Assembly (NCBI RefSeq): GCF_000025005.1
Contig: NC_013525.1
Location: forward strand, 817,501-881,500
Direction of reading: 5' to 3'
Origin: Thermobaculum terrenum ATCC BAA-798
GTDB taxonomy: Bacteria; Chloroflexota; Chloroflexia; Thermobaculales; Thermobaculaceae
Length of the DNA stretch: 64,000 nucleotides
Made by a program: the position numbers and the translations under genes. Below, piece by piece: positions 1-7,199 of this stretch (within the stretch, counting starts at the first letter, position 1; each line of letters opens with the position of its first letter). Below the pieces are notes generated by a model, which worked only from the letters and a program-made list of their open reading frames with translations, was not told the DNA's origin and ran no database searches.

Positions 1-802
1 GCCTAACGTAATGTGCAACCCTGATAGAGTGCTGGTCGGTTTGAGGGTCCCTCCTGTCTAGTATGTCAGAAAGCCTCTCAATTGTCTTTAATGTCTGCTT
101 GCGTAGATTGTCAAAGTTTCTTAGGGAGTAATACACAGCTGCCAATGGTGATATTACAAGTACAATTGAAATTGGATTCAATGTATAAAGAATTGCTATT
201 AATAGTCCTAGAGCAGGTTGTATAAGAAACTGAACGATTATTCCAGATAGTCCTGTACTGATGACACGCATTATATTTACATTTTCAGTTATTGAGACAA
301 TGGTGGCTACCAGGGTTGTATTGATTAAGAGGTAGACCATAGCACAACATAAAGCTATTAAGATACTGTTAGTATTTGAGAATTCCTGTGGAGTTAGAAC
401 ATAAGTGTCTCCTGTTTGATTCCTGAGCATGTACCAGACTTGACCTGAAACAAATGTAGTAACGGCCCACTGACTACCGTTAAAAACGCTCTTTATTATT
501 GGTTTGTGTATTATGACATCGGACAGAAAGGCGGCGATTGCTACTAAGGCGCATTGCTTAGGAAACAATAATATAGCTCCGAAAGTTGCTACAGTAGACA
601 TAGATAGATTCATGTTGTTCATGAAAAGCTGAACACGATATATGTCAGACAGCAGCACAAAGAGCACAAATGCAAGTAGCCCTATTCGATCTCTAGTAGA
701 CAGATAAGTAAAATTCTTAGCTGAATCTGTTATAGAGAGTATGCCTAGGACAGCAACTGCTATTATAAATAGCAGTGCTGCCCTAGGTATTTTCTCATTC
801 AA
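1..802 (-). CDS. Membrane HD-GYP domain protein, partial (3' end off window)
   Basis: This is an uninterrupted reading frame of 267 codons that runs off the left edge. It starts at TTG 802, eight bases after a GGAG at 814-811. No in-frame ATG lies near. The first ~220 residues hold about six hydrophobic segments. After a short basic linker the last visible residues read DRRDPQTDQHSIRVAHY, which matches the opening of HD-GYP domains (rDpyT.gHs.RVa). Established family knowledge: HD-GYP domains hydrolyse cyclic di-GMP or related dinucleotides. Inference: a membrane-anchored sensor phosphodiesterase. The catalytic HD and GYP residues lie outside the window, so activity cannot be judged. I see no clear promoter between it and the terminator at 934-965. 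Confidence 0.8.
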   Translation of the reverse strand, partial: MNEKIPRAALLFIIAVAVLGILSITDSAKNFTYLSTRDRIGLLAFVLFVLLSDIYRVQLFMNNMNLSMSTVATFGAILLFPKQCALVAIAAFLSDVIIHKPIIKSVFNGSQWAVTTFVSGQVWYMLRNQTGDTYVLTPQEFSNTNSILIALCCAMVYLLINTTLVATIVSITENVNIMRVISTGLSGIIVQFLIQPALGLLIAILYTLNPISIVLVISPLAAVYYSLRNFDNLRKQTLKTIERLSDILDRRDPQTDQHSIRVAHYVR

Positions 803-933
803 GCTTTATTCTCCTGCTGGCCGTCTATTCCATGTTTATTATGCTAAGCCTCATGATACATCATTTTATGCATTTTTCACTCTAGGTAATTAGTACTATG
901 GACCTAATAAGTTTTCAGCTAAAACAGCAAAAT

Positions 934-965
934 AAAAACATCGGTGTGTATGCACCGATGTTTTT
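934..965 (-). terminator. Bidirectional rho-independent terminator
   Basis: A perfect 13-bp inverted repeat: the arms are 934-946 and 953-965 around a 6-base loop. The stem core is CATCGGTG/CACCGATG, and each arm ends in five A or T, so both strands show a GC-rich stem followed by a U-run. On the minus strand it lies 31 bases after the stop of the 11-codon gene at 997-1032. Confidence 0.88.
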
Positions 966-996
966 ATTACCTTTTTTATTTCATAAGTCTTAGAAA

Positions 997-1032
997 CTAA
1001 CCCCACTTGAGGCCGAAGCTGGACCACTTCAT
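997..1032 (-). CDS. 11-residue micropeptide MKWSSFGLKWG
   Basis: An ATG at 1032 is preceded, at a spacing of six bases, by a full AGGAGGT (1045-1039). It opens a frame of eleven codons ending at TAG (999-997) and encoding MKWSSFGLKWG. A promoter (TTGACT, 17 bp, TAGCAT) lies about 70 bases upstream and a perfect terminator directly downstream, so the unit looks like a complete tiny transcription unit. The peptide has two Trp, two Lys and two Gly and no signal peptide. I do not recognise a family. Alternatives: a leader peptide that controls the downstream HD-GYP gene by attenuation, a signalling peptide, or a precursor. Translation is strongly suggested by the binding site; function is unknown. 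Confidence 0.6.
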   Translation of the reverse strand: MKWSSFGLKWG

Positions 1033-1090
1033 TTCAGTACCTCCTAATACTAGCTGCTGTTGAATTCTGTATACCGATGCGCGCATCTCT

Positions 1091-1112
1091 TTGATGCATA
1101 AATGCTACAAAA
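1091..1112. repeat. 22-bp direct repeat, copy 1
   Basis: It shares 20 of 22 bases with 1221-1242; the common core is TGCATAAATG followed after one base by TACAAAA. This copy covers the -10 element of the minus-strand micropeptide promoter, so it could be an operator for that gene. Confidence 0.6.
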
Positions 1113-1130
1113 TGTTAAGGTATAAGTCAA
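1102..1130 (-). promoter_or_regulatory. Sigma-70-type promoter of the micropeptide gene
   Basis: On the minus strand, TTGACT (1130-1125) is followed after exactly 17 bases by TAGCAT (1107-1102). The predicted start near 1095 gives a leader of about 60 bases. The leader contains the palindrome GATGCGCGCATC (1077-1088) before the ribosome binding site. Confidence 0.6.
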
Positions 1131-1220
1131 TACCCTAAATGTAAAAATTTTTGTAAGTCTATATATTTCGCCACTTACAGTGTATGCCATTTATGTTCGT
1201 ATTATAATCATCAATCTAAA

Positions 1221-1242
1221 TTGTTGCATAAATGATACAAAA
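1221..1242. repeat. 22-bp direct repeat, copy 2
   Basis: Second copy of the element at 1091-1112, in the same orientation and 130 bp away, differing at two positions. It ends 29 bases before the extended -10 element of the polA promoter. A regulator binding both sites could act on the micropeptide gene and on polA. Confidence 0.6.
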
Positions 1243-1270
1243 CTCCCTGCGAGAGCTCTGAATTGAGGAG

Positions 1271-1279
1271 TGTTATAAT
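1271..1279 (+). promoter_or_regulatory. Extended -10 promoter of polA
   Basis: TGTTATAAT is a perfect extended -10 element (TGnTATAAT). No recognisable -35 hexamer sits at the usual distance, which is typical for extended -10 promoters. The predicted transcript starts near 1286, about 35 bases before the polA coding start. Confidence 0.6.
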
Positions 1280-1321
1280 GATCAATGACTTGTAAAAGCA
1301 GCTATGAATGAAGGGTGCGCT

Positions 1322-4096
1322 GTGAAGGTAGTACTGATAGATGCTTATTCGTTGATCTATAGGGCTTATCACGCTCTGCCGTCTGATTTGGCAACTTCCA
1401 AGGGGGAGAAGACCAACGCCATCTATGGCTTCTGTAATATGTTGGTTCAGGTAATAAATCGTGAGAACCCTGACTCTATTGCCGTTGCTTTTGATGTCGG
1501 TAAGGCTTTCCGTCATGATGAGTTCGTTGAATATAAGGCACAGCGTGCACCCATGCCTGATGATCTACAAGCTCAGATAGGAAGGGTAAGGCAGGTCATA
1601 GCCGCTTTTGATATCCCTGTCTATGAGGTACCAGGATATGAGGCCGATGATGTTATAGGTAGCCTTGCCAAGAAGTTATCCTCACAGGGGCATCAGGTGG
1701 TCATAGTTACAGGAGATAAGGATTTTCTGCAGCTAGTAAGCGATTCAGTTAGCGTCGTACTGCCCGCAAGGGGCAGATTCTCAGAAGTACAGGTATATAC
1801 TCCGGATTTGGTTCGCCTGCAATATGGTTTCGATCCTAGGTACATAGTCGATTTCAAAGCTCTCATGGGAGATGCTAGTGATAACATTCCTGGCGTTCCT
1901 GGGGTTGGAGAGAAAACAGCTAGAAGTCTGATTCAAACTTTCGGTAGTCTCCAGAATATACTGGAGAATGTTGATTCGATCAAACCTGAACGTATACGCA
2001 ATGCGATAAAGGAACATCAGTCGCAGTTAATACAGAATCTGCGACTAGCTACCATAGTCACTGATATAGATGTTGATATTGAACCCGTGATATCCCATGC
2101 ATGGGCTCCAGACATGCAGAAAGTAAACGAGATATTCCGTGAGCTGGAGTTCCGTAGCTTAATGTACCGCCTACCTAAATACTTTGAACCCCAAAATACC
2201 TCGAGCGAGAAAGTTGCCTCTGTAGAGAGGAATGAGCAACCTCAGATCCAGGAGAAATATGAAATCGTAAGCGATCAGGAAAGCTTGCGCCGCTTAGTGA
2301 GGGAGCTTCTTGCGAAAGAATATATAGCTTTTGACACGGAGACTAGCGGCAAAAATGTAATGGAATCGGACCTGGTAGGTGTCAGCTTTTCTCCTAAGGC
2401 AGGGATAGCTTACTATGTCCCTATCAATGGCTTCAGCGATGATGGCACAAAAGACTTGCTTGATGAACTTAGCCCTCTGTTAGAAGGGGGACCGAAAAAG
2501 ATAGCCCACAATGCCAAGTTCGATTACATGGCTCTCTACAAACATGGAATAAGGGTGTCGCCTCTCTACTTTGATACCTCAATAGCAGCCTTTCTGCTCA
2601 ACGAGACCTCTGTAGGTCTTAAAGATCTCGCTGCTACGAGACTTGGTATCCAAATGACTACCATAGATTCGCTCATAGGCAAGGGCAAAAATCAGAAGAC
2701 TATGCTGGAGGTCTCTGTGGATGAATGTGCTCGGTACGCTTGTGCTGATGCAGATATGACCTTCCGCCTGTTTACGATGTTAGAGAAGGAAATAGTTGAG
2801 CGAAAGCTCCAAGACTTGTTCTATACTCTTGAGATGCCTTTAGTGCCGGTCTTAGCTGACATGGAGATGACTGGCGTTGCCATAGATGCTGATGCTCTTA
2901 AGTCGCTGTCAACCAAGCTTTACGAGCAGATACGTGATATTGAGTCTCAGATATATGAGATTGCTGGCTATGAATTTAACCTTAAATCTCCGCAACAGTT
3001 ATCTAAATTCCTGTTCCAGGATTTAGGGCTCAAGGGTATACGTAAGACCTCCAAGGGTTACTCCACTGATGCCGCTACCTTGGAAGCACTTAGCGGACAG
3101 CATCCAGTTATTGACCTGATTCTTAGCTACAGGCAGCTTACGAAGCTCAAGGACACCTATGTAGATGCACTGCCTCTAATGGTAAGTAGATCGACCGGAA
3201 GGTTGCACACGAACTTTAGTCAGACCTCCGCAGTTACTGGCAGACTTGCCTCAAGTGATCCCAACTTGCAGAACATACCAATAAGGTCATCACTAGGTAA
3301 GGAAGTTAGGAAGGCATTTGTGGCTGGCAGTCCTGAAAAAAACAATGCTATCTTCGATGAGCCTTCTGTTTTACTTAGTGCTGACTACTCGCAAATAGAG
3401 CTAAGAGTTCTTGCCCACGTGACTGATGAACCTAAGCTGAAGGAGGCGTTTTCCAGAGATATCGATATCCATGCTCTGACAGCTTCCAGGTTATTTGGAG
3501 TCCCCATAGAGTCTGTAGATGACAATATGCGGCGAATGGGTAAAACTATCAACTTCGGGATAATATACGGTATGAGCGGCTTCAGATTGGCAAGAGATAC
3601 CGGCTTGGAGCAGCGTGAGGCCAATCTGTTCGTGAAAAGGTACATGGATCAATTCCCCAGAGTTAAGGCCTACTTCGAGCAATTGATTAAAGAAGCTGAG
3701 AAGAAAGGGTATGTGGAGACTCCGCTAGGTAGGCGTAGATATCTTCCAGATATCACCTCTTCAAATCCGCAAAGACGAGAGGCTGCAAGAAGGGCGGCGA
3801 TCAATATGCCCATTCAGGGTATGGCTGCAGATATCATCAAGCAGGCGATGATAGATGTCCACTCAGCTCTGGAAAGAGAAGGCATAAAGGCCAAAATGAT
3901 ATTGCAGGTCCACGATGAGCTCCTTTTTGAAGTTGCTGAGAGCCAGCTGGATAGGGCTGCCGAGGTTATTGTAAGAGAGATGTCAACTGCTTTCGATCTC
4001 TCCGTACCGTTGGTAGTTGAAGCAGAATATGGTCCCAATTGGGGGGAAATGACTCCAATAAGGAAGGTTTCTGCAGGCCAAGAGGCTAACGCATAA
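1322..4096 (+). CDS. polA: DNA polymerase I
   Basis: Family-A polymerase of 924 residues with three domains in order: 5'-3' exonuclease (about 1-285), 3'-5' exonuclease (about 315-500) and polymerase (about 540-924). The proofreading domain looks active: FDTETSG, HNAKFDY and YACADAD carry the usual metal ligands. Polymerase motifs are intact: A (SADYSQIELR), B (RRMGKTINFGIIYG) and C (QVHDEL). Many thermophile enzymes such as Taq have lost proofreading; this one has not. It fills gaps in repair and Okazaki processing. I choose GTG 1322 because AAGGG lies six bases upstream and the protein then begins MKVVLIDAYSL as in the family. ATG 1304 in the same frame would add six residues. Confidence 0.97.
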   Translation: MKVVLIDAYSLIYRAYHALPSDLATSKGEKTNAIYGFCNMLVQVINRENPDSIAVAFDVGKAFRHDEFVEYKAQRAPMPDDLQAQIGRVRQVIAAFDIPVYEVPGYEADDVIGSLAKKLSSQGHQVVIVTGDKDFLQLVSDSVSVVLPARGRFSEVQVYTPDLVRLQYGFDPRYIVDFKALMGDASDNIPGVPGVGEKTARSLIQTFGSLQNILENVDSIKPERIRNAIKEHQSQLIQNLRLATIVTDIDVDIEPVISHAWAPDMQKVNEIFRELEFRSLMYRLPKYFEPQNTSSEKVASVERNEQPQIQEKYEIVSDQESLRRLVRELLAKEYIAFDTETSGKNVMESDLVGVSFSPKAGIAYYVPINGFSDDGTKDLLDELSPLLEGGPKKIAHNAKFDYMALYKHGIRVSPLYFDTSIAAFLLNETSVGLKDLAATRLGIQMTTIDSLIGKGKNQKTMLEVSVDECARYACADADMTFRLFTMLEKEIVERKLQDLFYTLEMPLVPVLADMEMTGVAIDADALKSLSTKLYEQIRDIESQIYEIAGYEFNLKSPQQLSKFLFQDLGLKGIRKTSKGYSTDAATLEALSGQHPVIDLILSYRQLTKLKDTYVDALPLMVSRSTGRLHTNFSQTSAVTGRLASSDPNLQNIPIRSSLGKEVRKAFVAGSPEKNNAIFDEPSVLLSADYSQIELRVLAHVTDEPKLKEAFSRDIDIHALTASRLFGVPIESVDDNMRRMGKTINFGIIYGMSGFRLARDTGLEQREANLFVKRYMDQFPRVKAYFEQLIKEAEKKGYVETPLGRRRYLPDITSSNPQRREAARRAAINMPIQGMAADIIKQAMIDVHSALEREGIKAKMILQVHDELLFEVAESQLDRAAEVIVREMSTAFDLSVPLVVEAEYGPNWGEMTPIRKVSAGQEANA

Positions 4097-4176
4097 CGCC
4101 TTTGTTTTGGTATATTTATGAGTGTTACCATATCTCCCGGAAGGGTCTAATTTGTATTTAACACAGGAGGTTACTG

Positions 4177-4773
4177 ATCAGTAAGAACTTAAGGGTCAAC
4201 GAAAAGGTCAGAGCACGCGAGGTGCGTGTGATAGATGAGGATGGTACTCAATTAGGTATTATGCATCCTCTGGCAGCTCTGGATCTGGCGCGTCAGAAGG
4301 GTCTTGACTTGGTGGAGGTAGCCCCCAACGCTAATCCACCGGTCTGCAGATTGATGGACTATGGTAAGTTCCGCTATGAGCAGACTAAGAAAGAGCGAGA
4401 GTCTCGTAAATCTCAGAAGCAGATTGTCATCAAAGAGGTGAGGCTCAAACCCAAGATAGATGTCCACGACCTGCAGACCAAAGCCAAGCAGGCTAGGAAC
4501 TTTCTGGAAGAGGGCGATAAAGTTAAAGTCACTGTGCAGTTCAGGGGTCGTGAGGTTGTACATCCTGAGATAGGCCAGGAACTCGTCCAGAGGCTAATGG
4601 ATCTTATAGGGGATGCTGCCACTATAGAGCAGCAACCAAAGCTTGATGGCAAGAATATGACTGCCCTGCTTGCTCCTAGAAAGGAATCAGCTAAGCCTAA
4701 GAAGGCTAATCAGCCACAAGAAGAAAGTACTCAAGGGGAAGCAAAAGGAGATGCCGAAACTAAAGACGAATAA
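4177..4773 (+). CDS. infC: Translation initiation factor IF-3
   Basis: 198 residues. IF-3 binds the 30S subunit and rejects non-canonical start codons and initiator mismatches. The N-terminal domain (NLRVNEKVRAREVRVIDEDG) and the C-terminal KIDVHDL...GDKVKVTVQFRGRE are clear, followed by a charged tail. The conserved N-terminus begins upstream of every ATG, GTG or TTG in frame except an internal GTG at 4222, which would delete it. A perfect AGGAGG (4165-4170) stands six bases before ATC at 4177, so ATC is the likely start; CTG 4174 is a second option. Rare start codons on infC are known elsewhere (AUU in E. coli) and allow IF-3 to repress its own synthesis. First gene of infC-rpmI-rplT. Confidence 0.93.
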   Translation: MSKNLRVNEKVRAREVRVIDEDGTQLGIMHPLAALDLARQKGLDLVEVAPNANPPVCRLMDYGKFRYEQTKKERESRKSQKQIVIKEVRLKPKIDVHDLQTKAKQARNFLEEGDKVKVTVQFRGREVVHPEIGQELVQRLMDLIGDAATIEQQPKLDGKNMTALLAPRKESAKPKKANQPQEESTQGEAKGDAETKDE

Positions 4774-4951
4774 AAGTGCAAAGCGAAGATTCAAGATAAC
4801 TGGCACTGGAAAGATCCTCAGGACGAAAGGTATGAAGAGCCACCTTCGGAGGAAGAAGTCTACCAGAGCCAAGCAGGATTTTGATCGCATGTTTGAGGTA
4901 TCGCCTGCGGATCGCAAGAGGCTTCGCAGGGCACTACCATACGGAGTTTAG
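4751..4951 (+). CDS. rpmI: 50S ribosomal protein L35
   Basis: 66 residues, very basic, beginning MPKLKTNKSAKRRFKITGTG and ending RLRRALPYGV, the standard L35 length and sequence. The start ATG 4751 lies inside the end of infC in another frame, a 23-base overlap. AAGGGG at 4733-4737 serves as ribosome binding site, with AAGGAG also touching the start. A longer upstream frame exists but is not L35-like. The overlap suggests translational coupling to IF-3. Confidence 0.95.
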   Translation: MPKLKTNKSAKRRFKITGTGKILRTKGMKSHLRRKKSTRAKQDFDRMFEVSPADRKRLRRALPYGV

Positions 4952-4960
4952 GGGGTAAAG

Positions 4961-5326
4961 ATGCCTAGGGCAACTAACAGAGTAGCGTCTCATAGACGTC
5001 ATCGTGAGGTTATAAAAGCTGTAAAGGGACATAGGGGTACCAGAAGTAAGCTCTGGGGCAAGGCTAATGAGTCCCTGATGAGGGCCTTGCAGTATGCGTA
5101 CAGAGATCGCAGGAACAGAAAGAGAGACCTTAGAAGACTATGGATAACCCGTATCAATGCTGCAGCAAGACTCAATGGTCTAAGTTACAGCCAGCTTATG
5201 CATGGCCTGCAGCTAGCTAACGTTGAGATAGACAGGAAGATCCTTGCTGATATGGCAGTGAAAGAGCCTCAAGCCTTCGCTGGCGTTGTCGAGCAGGCTA
5301 AGCAGGCTATTGCCGCTCACTCTTGA
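4961..5326 (+). CDS. rplT: 50S ribosomal protein L20
   Basis: 121 residues, a basic 23S rRNA-binding assembly protein. It begins MPRATNRVASHRRHREVIKAVKG and has the typical RDRRNRKRDLRRLWITRINAA segment in the middle. It follows rpmI by nine bases and has a GGGGG-rich binding site. In several bacteria L20 represses its own operon, but I see no clear L20 leader fold upstream of infC. Confidence 0.96.
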   Translation: MPRATNRVASHRRHREVIKAVKGHRGTRSKLWGKANESLMRALQYAYRDRRNRKRDLRRLWITRINAAARLNGLSYSQLMHGLQLANVEIDRKILADMAVKEPQAFAGVVEQAKQAIAAHS

Positions 5327-5344
5327 TGTCTAGAGGGTAATATT

Positions 5345-6148
5345 CTGATCACAAGCAGATCTAACCAGCAAGTCAAGTGGTTTAGACTGCTGAGAGAGCG
5401 CCGGGGGCGGAAAGCCTCCGGCGCATTTCTAGTTGAGGGGCCAAGGGCTATACAGCAGGCTATGGTAGCAGGACACAAGCCTCTCAAAGTTCTATATTCT
5501 CCTGAAGTGGTTGTCAGGAGGGATGTCGTGAACAAGGTCCTTGGTCAGATAGGTTCAGAGACCCCGCTCCTGGAGGTCTCGGAAGACGTGTTATCCAGTG
5601 TGTCTGATACTGTTACTTCTCAGGGCATAATTGCTGCCTTCGAACTTCTAAGTTGGCATCCTAGGGAGGGTGTGAACGCTAATGCTGGTCCGGTGCTTGT
5701 GCTGGACAGGGTATCAGATCCTGGAAATGTTGGGACGTTATTAAGGTCCGCTGCAGCTGCTGGCAGTGCAGCTGTGCTACTTTCTGAGGGATCAGCGGAT
5801 CCTTATAATCCCAAAGCTGTAAGGGCTTCGGCTGGTGCTCTGTTCGCAGTCAGCTTTGCTGTGCTGCCTTGGGAAGAGATACATGAAGTGTTGCATACTG
5901 TACCGAAGAGGTTTGCAGCTTATTACTCAGACTCTTCACAGGCTTATTACTTAGCTGATCTATGCCCTCCCTGTGCTATACTTGTCGGAAGCGAGGCATC
6001 AGGGCTAAGCCATCAAGCATTGTCTTTATCTACTCACAACCTCTGGATTCCTATGCAGAACAATATAGAATCTCTCAATGCAGCTGTTGCAGGATCTATT
6101 CTATTATTTGAATCTAGAAGGCAAATGCTAATCAGGGAAGGTAGATAG
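5345..6148 (+). CDS. SpoU/TrmH-family RNA 2'-O-methyltransferase
   Basis: 267 residues. The N-terminal substrate-binding part (ITSRSNQQVKWFRLLRER, then FLVEGPRAI) and the SPOUT motifs (LVLDRVSDPGNVGTLLRSA, VGSEASGL, IPMQNNIESLNAAVA) identify a 23S rRNA or tRNA ribose methyltransferase. The N-terminal part is open back to the stop of rplT, which is in the same frame, but contains no ATG, GTG or TTG. GAGGG at 5333-5337 points to CTG 5345 (spacing seven) or ATT 5342. The first ATG (5462) would remove about 39 conserved residues. The target nucleotide cannot be told from sequence. Confidence 0.85.
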   Translation: MITSRSNQQVKWFRLLRERRGRKASGAFLVEGPRAIQQAMVAGHKPLKVLYSPEVVVRRDVVNKVLGQIGSETPLLEVSEDVLSSVSDTVTSQGIIAAFELLSWHPREGVNANAGPVLVLDRVSDPGNVGTLLRSAAAAGSAAVLLSEGSADPYNPKAVRASAGALFAVSFAVLPWEEIHEVLHTVPKRFAAYYSDSSQAYYLADLCPPCAILVGSEASGLSHQALSLSTHNLWIPMQNNIESLNAAVAGSILLFESRRQMLIREGR

Positions 6149-6151
6149 AAT

Positions 6152-7162
6152 ATGAGCTTAACAGAAGATATCACTAATCTACGCGAACAGGCCCTAAACG
6201 AACTAGGTTCAATCTCAGATGAGCGCAGCTTGGAAAACTGGCGTGTAACTTTTCTGGCCAGGCGTGGCCGTTTGGCCGATATCATATCACGGATTCCTTC
6301 CCTTCCTGTTGAAGAAAGACCTGCTATAGGGAAAATGGCTAATGCCCTCAAAGCCGAGCTACAACAATTGTACGAGAGTAAACTATCTGATATTAGGCGA
6401 TCAGCCATATCCCAAGTAGATGTAACCTTGCCGGGTATACCACCCATGGTCGGGGGGCTGCATATCACTCGCCAGACGATATATGAAATGGTTCGAATCT
6501 TTGGTGAGATGGGATTTAGCGTATATGAGGGTAATGAAGTTGAGACGGATGAATATAATTTCTCCCTCCTAAACATACCCCAGGAGCATCCGGCCAGGGA
6601 CATGTGGGATACCATCTACATAGATGACAAGCTCTTATTAGCTACCCATACCTCGCCTGGGCAGATTCATGTTATGAGGAAGTACTGTCCGCAACCTATA
6701 AGATTTGTCTTGCCAGGAAAGGTACACAGATACGAGGCCGTAAGTGCAAGACGTGAGAGCATGTTCTATCAACTAGAAGGCTTGGCGATCGGTGAAGGTA
6801 TAACCCTAGCCACGCTCAAGGGTACGTTTGAGAACTTTGCTAGACAGCTATTTGGACCGAACCGCAAGCTTAGGTTTCGTGGATCTTACTTCCCTTTCAC
6901 AGAACCGAGTGTGGAGATAGACATAACCTGCTCATGCTTGGGTAAAGGCTGTATTCTTTGCAAGGGCAGTGGATGGCTAGAGATCGCAGGTGGAGGTATG
7001 GTTCATCCTGTGGTTCTCAGGAATGGCGGATATGATCCCTCGAAGGTCTCTGGGTTTGCTTTTGGATTCGGAGTAGAGAGATCTGTTATGCCTAGGTTTG
7101 GTATAGACGACATAAGATTGTTCTATGGTAACGATCTGAGATTTCTTCGCCAGTTTTCCTGA
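6152..7162 (+). CDS. pheS: Phenylalanine-tRNA ligase alpha subunit
   Basis: 336 residues, the catalytic class II subunit that forms an alpha2-beta2 enzyme with PheT. An N-terminal coiled-coil (about 1-85) binds tRNA. Motif 2 (VLPGKVHRYEAV.ARRESMFYQLEG) and motif 3 (FGFGVERSVMPRFGIDDIR) are intact. The stretch CSCLGKGCILCKGSGW holds four cysteines, a feature of some bacterial PheS. GGAAGG precedes the ATG and only three bases separate it from the methyltransferase gene, so both are probably co-transcribed. Confidence 0.97.
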   Translation: MSLTEDITNLREQALNELGSISDERSLENWRVTFLARRGRLADIISRIPSLPVEERPAIGKMANALKAELQQLYESKLSDIRRSAISQVDVTLPGIPPMVGGLHITRQTIYEMVRIFGEMGFSVYEGNEVETDEYNFSLLNIPQEHPARDMWDTIYIDDKLLLATHTSPGQIHVMRKYCPQPIRFVLPGKVHRYEAVSARRESMFYQLEGLAIGEGITLATLKGTFENFARQLFGPNRKLRFRGSYFPFTEPSVEIDITCSCLGKGCILCKGSGWLEIAGGGMVHPVVLRNGGYDPSKVSGFAFGFGVERSVMPRFGIDDIRLFYGNDLRFLRQFS

Positions 7163-7199
7163 TCGCATGTAAATAACCACATGAAGGGAGTCTGGAAGG

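Noticed and set aside
4670-4750. Longer upstream start for rpmI
   Set aside because: The extra residues come from infC codons in another frame; L35 homologues begin at MPKLKTNKSA, i.e. ATG 4751.
6034-6615. A 193-codon open frame antisense to pheS
   Set aside because: It lies across a conserved aminoacyl-tRNA synthetase gene and the end of its neighbour and shows no family features.
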